In this document: piece by piece, positions 35,449 through 45,471 of the stretch
Numbering within the stretch: the first letter of the stretch is position 1
How the letters are laid out: each line of letters begins with the position of its first letter
Notes under the pieces: model-generated
The model's database searches: none
What the model was told of the DNA's origin: nothing
The model's input: the letters and a program-made list of their open reading frames with translations, nothing else
Position numbers and translations under genes: made by a program
Source: Cephalopachus bancanus
Taxonomy: Eukaryota > Chordata > Mammalia > Primates > Tarsiidae
Direction of reading: 5' to 3'
NCBI GenBank assembly: GCA_027257055.1
Contig: JAPVLO010000621.1
Span: 806,001 to 870,000 of the forward strand
DNA: 64,000 bases

Positions 35449-37448
35449 GTCATGTGGGTCTGACATTCAAAGGATTGCTGGGGAGGAGAGGATTGGGTCA
35501 GCCCCAGACTCATCACTGATCTCTTTGGTGGTCTTTCTTGTCCTTTTCTGAAAACACCCTTTGTCCTGTGGCTGAATCAGGGTATGGGGTAGGGTGTCTG
35601 AGACTCAGCACTCATCCTGTCCTTCTAGAGTTGTGCTTTTGGGATATTCGCTCTTGATTACAATCAACCCCTGAGTAGTTAATCTACCAGTCACAGAGAT
35701 CAGGCTGGGCCTGTTGCTCCATGGTGAGCAAGCTAGAGAAGTTTCCCGCCCCATTTTCAAGATGAGGGCAAGGTGCCTGTTTCATCATGACTGGTGAAGC
35801 TCTGCCTCTGGGTTCCCTTGTTGTGCTCCCTCCACAGCCCTTGCTGCCAGAGTCTGGCCAGGTGCTGCAGAGGTAAGGTAGAGCCTGGATCTGGCAGTCT
35901 CTCCTGGCAGCTTCTTCCGAGGAGGGGTTTTATGATTTTAAAAAATGGTGCTTGGCTTTCTGCATCCCAGGAAGTGCTAGTGACCAAGCGGAGCAGCTGT
36001 GGCAACAGCCACTTCGCCAGGAAAGTCCTGGTCATTTGCTTCTGAGTCCCTACTGAGCCATTCCCATGCCCATTTACTCACCCACACATCCCACAAAATT
36101 TTCCCCATGCTAACTCATTCACATTGGAACTTGCTTGGTCCAATTGATTCCATTGCCATCTTCCTGAGAATCTCTCAATACGTTTAACACTAAAGCACAT
36201 TTTAATAACCTCATAGTAAAAAAAATTCTTAAAAATACAGTATGGAATTTGCATCATAAAATAAATGTGAAGGCTAGATAAGAATGTTTAAGAAACTAAT
36301 GACATTAGAAAAGGATAGCAAAATAAATCTTTAAAAAATGAGGAGTGAGAATTGATATAGGTATAAGCAGAATAACATGCACATACATAAAACTCAAATG
36401 GAAAGAGAAAACAAAGTAAAAATCCATTCCTTGCAAAGAAGCACAAAATTAAAAGACGTCTAGTAAGGCTACAGTCAGCAGGAAGGCACAAATCATATCA
36501 GGTTTAAACAGTTAAAGTGAGCAATAGAGAAGCAGAAATATTTTAAAAATTATAACATTGTGCCCATAAATTTGGAAGGTTAGAAGATATGAGCAAATTG
36601 CTGAAAAAATGTAACTTTCCTTTAAAGATAAAAGAACTGTAGAGAGTTGTAAATGCACACTGCTTTACAAGATGAAATGTAGATAAAATTGTTTCATAAG
36701 GAATTCCAAAGAATGCTTCAAGGGTGAAGTATGCTAAAGACACCAGAAACAAAATATATCTACAAACTTTTTCTAAGATAGAAAAAAAACATTCTACCGA
36801 TCAGATTAAAAGGTTCTCACCAACTTGACAACTAAATGTAATATATATTATATGAAAAGTTTACTGAAAGGACTATGTATTTCATAAAACAAATGAAAAA
36901 CAATACAAAACGACTCATTGTAAAAGTGAATTCCACCCTATGTAAGCATTCTCACAGTGACGAAGAGAATTATTAAAAGATGAAAAATAATTTGACACCA
37001 TATACATTAGCAGTATGCTCAGCCTTAGTGTAATATTAAAAGAGAAAATACATAATCACCTCAATAGATACATCTTATTAGATACATAATCAATTGATCC
37101 ATAAAATATAATTTACAATAGAAATAGAATGAAGAAAGTAAAAACATATAAGGAGGAAAAGAGAATGCTTGTCAATTTAAATAGGAAATAAAAAATATAT
37201 AGGCCTAGTAGAAAATAAATAGTTTTTTAAAAAGACTTGACAAAAATGGAAGACTCTGTAAGGAAGTATAGAATGGGGAATGGAACTATTGAAAGGTCTT
37301 TTTACATTCCACTTTTTCCCAAGGCAGAGTGCAACAGAACCCTTACTAAAGGTATTTGGCTTTACCATGACAGTGGGGCATCTAAGAAAAGCTGGGTCTG
37401 ACCAACAGTGACTATATCAGGGACTTATGGCAGGATTTCTCCTGATGG

Positions 37449-37646
37449 ATGGCAATCATCTTGTCAGCTAGTGCCTTGAGGACCTTGTCAATTGTCCATA
37501 ATTTTGACACACCCAAGGGAGCAACAAATCATTCTCTCAGAAGCAAAATGATTCTCCTGGTGAATTTATTATGTTTATTAATTAGGATTGCAAAGTCTCT
37601 GTCTGAGAATGTATGTTTTCTCAAGTTGAACTTCATCAGAAAGTAA
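37449..37646 (+). other. Recurrent small ORF in duplicated core (copy 4)
   Basis: 65 codons containing LLVNLLCLLIRIAKSLSENV. Same frame as in the other copies. No homologue recognised. Confidence 0.25.
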
Positions 37647-38859
37647 ACTTCAGAGTCTAGAAAGTCATTAAAAGTTAGTTTTCACACAGCTGGTGAAACT
37701 CACCACAGTCCTGGATGTAATCTAACCACTGGAGAGGACCCAGAGAATACACTCAGTTTTCCATCAGAGCCTATTACTTTCTGTTTTTACAGTGTTCTAA
37801 CTGCCTCCATGTTCCATAAAATACAAGCGTAATGCAGGGCATCGAGTTTTATGGTAACTGACCATCATAGGCATCACTTAGGATTATAGCACGTATGGTT
37901 TGCTATGAAATACTTTTATTTTAAAATTGCCCACCACGATATAAAGACTACAATGACTACAAAATTTTATTTTTAAATGTATTGTAACAATATATGATGG
38001 CGTGGAAGAAAAATAAAGAGCGTGTATTAATATACAACACAGGTATTAATAGAATACCATCAATAAATCTGAACACATAAAACCTATAGTTCTAAAATTA
38101 ATATATTTCTCTTTTTCTGGAAAAGTTAAACATTCATGTATGTTTTATATATTATTGTTTCCAGTTGTATTTAAAACCTGTGTAGGGTTTAATTTTTAAA
38201 AGTGTATAACATCTAAGTTTATTGGGATTTTCACATTGTAGGAATAACATATATCATATAAATTCTTACAAAACTGTTTTTATCTTCAAAAACACTTTTT
38301 TGTATTTAAAAGGGCTTAATTTGCAAAATGCATTTGTTTGTACTGCAACATTGAATTTCATTTTATGAATATATTATATAGTTTTCTTTTAAAAAATTGA
38401 TAAAATTTGTTTAGTTTCTATTTATTTTAACTGAACTGAGATTCTGCAATGAAGGGTTCTCTGTGTGCATTGAACTGTTTTTTACATTCAATCTAGGGTA
38501 TAAAAAGTAAAGAGCTACTGTTGTTATAATATATGCATCTTTAAGTTCAGAATAATTGGCAAAATTATTTCCAAGATAATATTTGCATTACAAACACCAT
38601 TTTATGCTTTCCTATTTTTATATTTATTTATTTATTTTTTAGATTAAAGGATTACTACTGTAGGTGTGGATTTGGGCTTTTGTTGAGCTTGTTACCCAGA
38701 TGGTGAATATAGTGCCTCGTGCATAGTTTTAAAATTCTTACCCCCGTCCGTCCATTTTAGGAGCGCTCCAGTGTCTGTAGCTCCAATCTCTTTGACCACA
38801 TGTATTCAATGTTTAGCTCTTGCTTAATAGGAATAATATGTGGTATTCAGTTTTCTGTT

Positions 38860-39760
38860 TTTCTGATAATTAACTAAGGATGATGGTCTCTAGTTGTATC
38901 CATGTTGCTAGAAAGAGCATACTTTTGTTTTTTTCTCATGGTTGTGTGATATTCCATAGTGTATATACCCCACATTTTATTTATCCAGTCCAGCACTGAA
39001 AAGCAACTATGTGGGTTCTTTGTTTTGCTACTGCTGCTAGTGCTGCAATAAACATGCATGTGCCGGTATCTTTCTGGTACAGTGATTTGAGCTCTTTTGG
39101 CTGTATACCCAGTGGTGAGATTTCTGGGTTGAATGGCAAATCTATTTTTAGTTATTTGAGACAGCTCTAAGCTCCTTTCCACAGAAATTGAATTAGCTTG
39201 CATTTTTCCACAACAGTGAAGCAGTGTTCCCTTTTCTCCATACCCTCATCAACATCTGTTGTTTTTTGACTTTTTAATAGAAGCTATCCTGAGTGGTGTG
39301 AGATGTTATCTCATTATGGTTTTATTTGCATTTATCTGATGATGCTGAACATTTTTTCATGTTTGTTGGCTGCTTATATGTCTTCCTTTGGAAAGTGTCT
39401 GTTCATGTCCTTTGCCCACTTTTTATTGCAGTTATTAGTGTTTTTTCCTGTTGATTTGTATGACTTCTTTGTAGATTCTAGATATTAGTCCTTTGTTGGA
39501 TGTCTAGTTTTCAAATATTGTCTCCCATTCTGCAAGTTGCCTGTTAACTCAATTGATGGTTTATTTTGCTCTGTTGAAGCTCTTGAGTTGGCCAGGTCCC
39601 ACTTTTCAATCATGGGTTTTGCTGTTTTTGTTTTTGAGATTTTGATCATGAATTCATTGCCTAGGCTGATGTCCACGAGTGTTTCCTAAGCTTTTTTCTA
39701 GAATTTTTGCAATTTGAGGTCATCTTACATTTAAGTGATTAATCCATCTTGAGTCAATTT
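38860..39760 (-). mobile_element. Ancient L1 fragment in copy 4
   Basis: Degraded ORF2 C-terminus and 3'UTR on the minus strand (for example TKNRFAIQPRNLTTGYTAKR and MWGIYTMEYHTTM near 38950-39150). Same insertion as at 2896-3830 and 62400-63285. Confidence 0.8.
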
Positions 39761-39990
39761 TCCAAACAATATTTTAGTATTATTTGCATTCCATACATTC
39801 ACCAATATAAAATATTGGAAACTATAGGTTTGACAGTTTGAGAAATATAAAATGGGTTTAATGTATTTCACTTCAAAATCTGATGGCCCTTTCCAACACA
39901 TCACAGCATATGTAAAATGAAATACATTCATTTAAATGCACACTGGATTTCAATGGTTGGATAACAAAAAAATTGTTACCTCATTAAGAT

Positions 39991-40271
39991 TTTTTTTTTT
40001 TTGAGTTGGGGTCTCACTGTGTCACCCAGACTGGAGTGCAGTGGCCGCTCCCGGCCTCGACCTGCTGGGCTCCGGCGATTCTTCCACCTCAGCTTTCCAA
40101 GTAGCTGGAACCACAGGCACGCACTACCACGCCTGGCTAATTTTTTAATTTATTGTAGAGATGAGGTCTTGCCAAGTTACCCAGGCAGGTCTCGAACCCG
40201 CGGGCTCAGGCAATCCACTCACCTCTGCCTCCCAAAGGCATGGGATTACAGGCTGAGCCACCGAGCCCGGC
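39991..40271 (-). repeat. Alu-like SINE
   Basis: Reverse-oriented dimer starting with a T12 tract and ending CCACCGAGCCCGGC. Imperfect target duplication TCATTAAGAT (39981-39990) and TCATTGAGAT (40272-40281). Confidence 0.92.
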
Positions 40272-41558
40272 TCATTGAGATTTTTAAAGAATATTGTGTC
40301 ATTAATGTAAGTTCACATTGAAATAATAACACATGTTGCAAATTAAAATCATTTTGACTTGAAAAAAGAGATAGGAAATATAAAAATATGTACATTGAAA
40401 CAACAAAATACAAAATTTGGTTTGGAGTTAAAGTGTAGAGATTTTCTTTTTAATTCTTAATGTGCTTGTCATTATTTATTTTGTGTGATCTTAGATAAGC
40501 TATCATTTTTTAAAGATAACTTCTTATGTCCGTCAGATGTTTTTTGTAAGCCCCATGGTAACCAAAATGCAAAAACCCATAATAGCACTAAATATATCCC
40601 TGAATATATCAGCAGAAAATTAAAACACACTACCAAGTAAAAGTCTCTTAACAACAAAGGAAGACTGTATAAGAATGGAAGAAAGGAAGAGAAAAGTTAT
40701 AAAACAGCCAGAAAAGCAATACAATGATGAGTAGTAAGTCCTGACTTATCAGTGATAACATTGGCTATTAAAAGACTCAATTCTCCAATTAAAATGTGGA
40801 GACTTAACTTAATGGATAAAGAAACAAGACCCAACTGTCTGCTGCCTACAAGAAACCCACTTCACCTACAAAGACACAAGTAGACTGAAAGTAAAGAGGC
40901 AAAAAAAGTTATTTTATGTAACTGAAAATGAAAGGAGACAATGCATATCTATAGTCGTATCAGATGAAACAGACTGCAAACTGAAGACTCTAAAAGCAGA
41001 CAAGGAGGTCATTTAACAAGAGAATATAACAGTTAAAAAAATCTATTCATGAAACACAGGAGCTCTCAGGTGTTAAGGAAACCTTAATCAATCTAAAAAG
41101 AGAGATACACTGTAATATAGTAATGGTATATGCTATTTTCAGCGATGGAAAGAATACTCAGAGAGGAAATCAAGAATGAAACATCAGAGTTACCCTACAC
41201 ACTAGACCAATTAGGCCTAATGGACACAAAACATTTTATCCATTCTTTTTATCAGCACCTGGAAATGTCTCCAGAATAAACTATATCTTAGACCAGTAAA
41301 CCAGTCTCATCAAGTTCAAAAAGGTAGAAATAATATCAAAGTAGAAATCATATTATATTTTGAGGATTCATGTAAAATTCACCAAGTCATGGATATTAAT
41401 CAACATGGTCAAGAAAGATCAATGCGTCAATGAAGAAATAAAAATATCAAATATTTATTAAAACAAAGGAAATAGAAATACAATAATAATAATACAATGA
41501 TGGTAGGAAAAGTTAAAATGACAAGTGAGAGTAAGGGGAAGGAGGAGAATACATTTAT

Positions 41559-41628
41559 TACTTTTCTTTGGAGTTGTACCAATTTTGGGGTTCCTAAGAC
41601 CAACGGATCGCTAATATTTTTTAAAAGT
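41559..41628 (-). pseudogene. Mitochondrial tRNA-Leu(CUN) copy in NUMT
   Basis: Acceptor ACTTTTA at the 5' end pairs with AAAAGT at the 3' end; the anticodon region reads TTGGTCTTAGGAA (TAG). It directly precedes ATA, the ND5 start codon. Confidence 0.88.
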
Positions 41629-41652
41629 TAAGAAAGCCATGTTGTTTAATAT

Positions 41653-42026
41653 TGTGGTAGGGGGTTTTAGAAAATGCTTCAAAACATATATCACAATTAA
41701 AATGTTTCAGTTTGTTAATGCAAAATGCCTTGCTCAGTACCTGCAGCTAAAACCACAAGCCCCTTCCTGTAATGCTGTGCTCAGCACCTGCAGCCAAAAC
41801 CCCAAGCTTGTGTTATTGTTACAGAAAGTACAAAATTTTACACCATGAAAAGTCCCTTCCCTCCAAAACCAACGCAAAACCTATATGAACTGAGACCTGA
41901 CTGTGATCGGGGCCCAGCCTTTGCGACTGGAGTCTGGGCTGGGCTGAACCTCGGTGTTCTAGTAATAAACTCAGCTTCCTGCTTGTCAACCTTGGTGTCA
42001 CAGTCTCTCTGATTTGTTTTCTCGCA
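41653..42026 (+). mobile_element. Solo ERV LTR inserted in tRNA-Ser of the NUMT
   Basis: 374 bp starting TGTGGTAGGG and ending TTTTCTCGCA. It contains an imperfect 40-bp tandem repeat around TGCTCAGTACCTGCAGC (41731 onward), AATAAA at 41964 and a T/C-rich 3' part. These are the features of an ERV1-like LTR in plus orientation. tRNA-Ser sequence lies on both sides, which fixes the ends. Target duplication is not clean (ATAT against ATGA). No internal retroviral sequence. Confidence 0.8.
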
Positions 42027-42067
42027 ATGATATGGGGTATAAATTAGCAGTTCTTGCATACTTTCTT

Positions 42068-42139
42068 GGTAAATAACAAGTTTGAAGTTTCCATTGTTAG
42101 ATTCACAATCTAATGTTTTTAAAAAAAATTTATATTTAC
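42068..42139 (-). pseudogene. Mitochondrial tRNA-His copy in NUMT
   Basis: Anticodon arm AGATTGTGAATCT with GTG, acceptor GTAAATA paired with TATTTAC. Preceded by the incomplete T stop of ND4. Nuclear location, so not an active mitochondrial tRNA. Confidence 0.88.
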
Positions 42140-43260
42140 AGTACATGAAGCCTAGAATAAATTTAGGATTAAGGGATAATAATAGAAGGGGTAGGAGATG
42201 TATAGATATTAAGGTATTTTCTCATGTAAAGGAGGGATAAATGTTGCTGATGTAGTAGGTAAGTTTTCCTTGTTGTGTTGTAATAAGTATATAGAGGGAG
42301 TAGAGGCTGGTAATTAGTATATTAGCTCCTATTAAGATGATGGTTAAGTGGGACCATGAAAAGGATGCTATTGTTACAAATAGGTCTCCAATTAAGTTGA
42401 TAGTTGGAGGGAGTGCAAGATTTGTGAGACTGGCTAGAAGTCATCATGTAGCTATTGGGGGTAAAAGGGTCTGAAGACCATGAACTAAAAGTATGATTGG
42501 AAATTAAAATGTCTGGGATGCAGCAAAAGAAGTACTAGGAGGAAAGTCTATAGCAATAAATGCTAAAATTAAAAAAGTAAAAGACTTGCAATAAGCAATC
42601 AAATGAAACAACTTAAGGAATTAGAAAAGCAACACAAACCAAAACCTACAATTAGTAAAAGGAAAGATATAATAAAGGTCAAAGCAAACAAACAAACAAA
42701 CAGATCCCCCCCCCAAATCAAAATAAAACTAAAGAAAAACAATACAGAAGATTGACGAAACAAAAACTGGTTTTTAAAAAAGATATCTCACCAAAAAGAC
42801 AACTGCGTATGTTTATTGCAGCACTATTCACGATAGCAAAAGCATAGAACCCACCTAGAACCCATCAAAGGTGGACTGGATGAAGAAAACCTGGTCACAT
42901 CGCCATGGAATACTACACAACCATAAAAGAGAATAAAATTAGATCATTTGCAGCAACATAGATGCGGCTGGAGGCCATCACTCTGAGCAAATCATCACAG
43001 AAACAGAAAACGATACTGCATGTTCTCACTCGGTAATGGAAAGTAAAAACTGGACATACACAAACACAAGGATGGGAACAACAAACCTGGGGGCTACTAA
43101 AGGGGGGAGGAATGGACAAGGAATAAGAGCTGAGAAACCACCCATCCATTACCATGCTTACAGCTAGAGTGAGGGGTGCTCATCAGAAGCCCAAACCCCA
43201 CCAAAATGTAACGAATCTTCATAGAACACTTTGAATCTAAAATAAAATTAATTTAAAAAA

Positions 43261-43560
43261 GAATAGTGCTTAACACATGAAATACATATCTTACATAAAT
43301 ATATTAGTATTATTTAATGAATTTTTATTTTGTAATTATTATTTAACTCTTCAAGTTGTGCTTTCAAATGTCAAGAGAAAAAAACACATGATCTCTAAAT
43401 AGAAGAACATTTCAGCATACTTTTCAGTGATTAAAAGGTATGAAAACCATTAAAAAAACTCACAGTTATAAACATTTAGCTAAATTAAACAAGAAATAGA
43501 AACCCAAACACATACAGTCAGAAGTGAAAATTGTGACGTAAAAGCTGAGACCACAGAAAT
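43261..43560. other. AT-rich intergenic sequence
   Basis: No ORF or known repeat recognised between the end of the old L1 and the leader of element Z2. Confidence 0.4.
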
Positions 43561-43589
43561 ACAAACAATTACGAGAACTATGCACAGCT

Positions 43590-45471
43590 ATATGACAGCT
43601 ATCTTGAAGACATAAAAGAAATGGACGAATGCCTGGACATAACACCTAACAATCATGAACATGAAGAAATAGAACTCCAGGGGTAGAGCAAGTTGGCTAA
43701 CTAGTAGCAGCTGGTGTGTGCCTCTCCACAGAGAGGAACCAAAATTAGAAAGCAAGTTGCTACACTCAAAGCAGGACATGGAGAAATTTACCTCCAGGAC
43801 TCCACAGGGAAGAAACAGGCCCTTGGGAGGAAGACAAGTATAACTAGACAGCCTGCCTAGAGAGAGCTGGTTCCAGAGTCAAGAAGGAGTTTCCCAACGC
43901 AAAGTGCTGAGAGATAGAGAGAACAAGAAAACCTCTTGTAAGGCAAGTGTGAAGAAAGAGGTGACAAGCCGAGTTACTAGAGGGAAAATTTATTAGAGGG
44001 AAAGGAAAGAAAGGCTGACCCTAAAGAGGAACCAGCAGCTCACTTCTCTTGCAGACCCCTTATAAAACCCCAGTTGAGGCTTATCAGGATCCCAGAAGCA
44101 GTTTAGGGAGCTTGAGTTATAGGTTGCCTGGCCTTGAGATGCAGATGTTGGCACTGTTGGGGCTGCAAGTCTTACTGCCTTGACGAGCAGATATCTGCAC
44201 TAAACCAGTCACTACCAGGATATTGTTAATCACTTGTCTCTGAAATGCAGACTTAGGAAAGTTAACATTGACCATCAGTACCAGGATGAGTCAGTACCAG
44301 GATGTTATCAGTTGCATAGCTTTGGGATACTCTTTCAGGAGAGCAGATATTGGCAGAAAAGCAATTAGTAACAGGACACAGAGTAGTGTTAACTTTATGG
44401 GCTGTTGCAACTCTGTGCTCTGTTTCTGAGGTTCACAAGATGAGTTGTTTTAACTACAGCCTCTTCTCCCATTCCCCTACAAGCTCTATCACCTCTCAGG
44501 CCCACGGCTTCTGCTGCATTAAGGAGAAACCTCTGTGACCCACTCACACTGAGGCACCACCCAAATCTCTCAGGCCACCAAGCCCTGCACAGATCATTGC
44601 CAGCTGCAGCTTCTGCAGGACAGAGAAGGAGACCCAAGGTGCCTCTACTGAGGAAAAGGCATTTACCCACCCCTGCCTGTTCATAGTGCTCCCAGACTAG
44701 GGAGGGAGGAACACAGCAGGGAAATTAAGTATGTCCCCACCACAGCCCACAGATCTAAAACTAGGAGCAGCAAGGAGACCGGGCACTCTTTGCCCTCTCC
44801 CATCATGACACATTTAACTGGATACTGATCACAGGCTACAGTCCTGCAGATCTGCCACCCCCAGCTCTTTGAGGGGCCCAGAAACCCAGCATCTTAAAAA
44901 AGGGAAATATGCCTCTGGGGGTTTCCTGCCACTGGGCAGGTTGTCTGTGCACTGAAGTCAGCCCTTTCCAGGAACTCTCTGCTGCCTAAATAGGTATGAA
45001 TGAAGAGTGATCAGGGTGTCCAGTAGCCCCCATTGTACTAGCTGCTCCCCACAATCGTGGCACACAAAGTCTGGGTCTCAGAAGTGAACGGGTACTTTGC
45101 GGGCACTGAACATGGCAGTTTCTAGCAGGCTGGCTGGCAGCTGGACCCACTGGGCAGGTCCTCTATCACCATCTACAGGACCACAACCTGAACTACAACG
45201 TCTAATGGTAAGTGGGGGGAAAAGTCCCAGCAGAAAAAACTCCAGCAACACAAAAATCAGAGTGTTGTGCTGTGTCCACATGATTGCAGAAGTCCCCAAT
45301 TAGTGGATTCATTACAAAACAAAATGCCCATAATGACAGAAATAGAATTCAGAATATGGGTGGCAAAGAAATTCATCAAGTTTTGAGAGACAGTGGCCTC
45401 CTAAATCAGAGGGCTACAGAAATAGTTTAGGAATTAAAAGCTGAAATGGACATTTTGAAAAATAACTAGAG
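43590..45471 (+). mobile_element. L1 element Z2: 5'UTR and beginning of ORF1
   Basis: Same 5'UTR type as 12131-13300 (for example AGCAAGTTG.TACACTCAAAGCAGGA near 43755), including the preceding leader. ORF1 begins near 45345 (FREVWWPPKSEGYRNS-like, KAEMDILKNN) and is cut off at 45471 by the 5' end of element E. A solo LTR sits at 43937-44491. Confidence 0.75.
43937..44491 (-). mobile_element. Solo ERV LTR, 555 bp, with 5-bp target duplication
   Basis: Starts TGTAAGGCAAGTG and ends AAGCTCTATCA, flanked by CCTCT at 43932-43936 and 44492-44496. On the minus strand AATAAA occurs near 43993 about 55 bp before the 3' end, which sets the orientation. The undisturbed L1 5'UTR at 12380-12430 shows the pre-insertion site. 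No proviral body, so it is a solo LTR formed by LTR recombination. Confidence 0.92.

Larger units (their letters stand above)
30398..36175 (-). mobile_element. Near full-length L1 (element C)
   Basis: Minus strand: 5'UTR from about 36175 (GATTCTCAGGAAGATGGCAA, like element A) to about 34120, ORF1 about 34100-33330, ORF2 endonuclease about 33160-32420, and 3'UTR near 30410-30620. Compared with element B, two internal ORF2 deletions are visible. One of about 1.06 kb at 31965 removes much of the reverse transcriptase; another of about 0.4 kb lies at 32418. An Alu sits at 31368-31654. The 5'UTR also carries an A/CA-rich expansion (34500-35110). The two flanks are not contiguous in the duplicated block (copy 3 on the left, start of copy 4 on the right). 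Confidence 0.9.
36176..39930 (+). repeat. Segmental-duplication copy 4 (least interrupted)
   Basis: Runs from the AGGTATAAGCAGAATAACA landmark near 36360 (shared with 55890) through the core (36840-37680), the following segment (37680-38860), the ancient antisense L1 (38860-39760) and the terminal landmark near 39785. It lacks young insertions, so it is the best template for defining the unit, about 3.7 kb. The small recurrent ORF is at 37449-37646. No gene is recognised. Confidence 0.8.
41481..42500 (-). pseudogene. NUMT: ND5 start - tRNA-Leu - tRNA-Ser - tRNA-His - ND4 end
   Basis: On the minus strand the order is ND4 3' end (42500-42140), tRNA-His (42139-42068), tRNA-Ser(AGY) (42067-42027, continuing 41652-41629), tRNA-Leu(CUN) (41628-41559) and the first roughly 25 codons of ND5 (41558 leftward). 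This is the exact mitochondrial gene order. The ND4 part has no stop over about 120 codons in the mitochondrial code, with TGA read as tryptophan ([20 protein letters not shown] is seen), whereas the nuclear code would stop at those TGAs. It lies inside an old L1 and is split by an LTR. The left edge near 41481 is approximate. About 640 bp of mitochondrial DNA in all. Confidence 0.93.
40450..43255 (+). mobile_element. Old L1, interrupted by NUMT
   Basis: Endonuclease-like residues CCLQETHFTYKDTSRLKVKR are encoded near 40845-40905. ORF2 continues to about 41480, is interrupted by mitochondrial DNA, and resumes at about 42501 (LGCSKRSTRRKV/WDAAKEVLGGKS-like frames). After a rearranged region near 42780 the ORF2 C-terminus and 3'UTR follow (AYVYCSTIHDSK-like near 42800; HVLTR. 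near 43020) to an A-rich end at 43255. Heavily decayed. Confidence 0.75.

Noticed and set aside
42027..42139. tRNA-His and tRNA-Ser genes
   Set aside because: They are mitochondrial tRNA copies inside a NUMT next to ND4 remnants, and tRNA-Ser is split by an LTR. Not functional tRNA genes.
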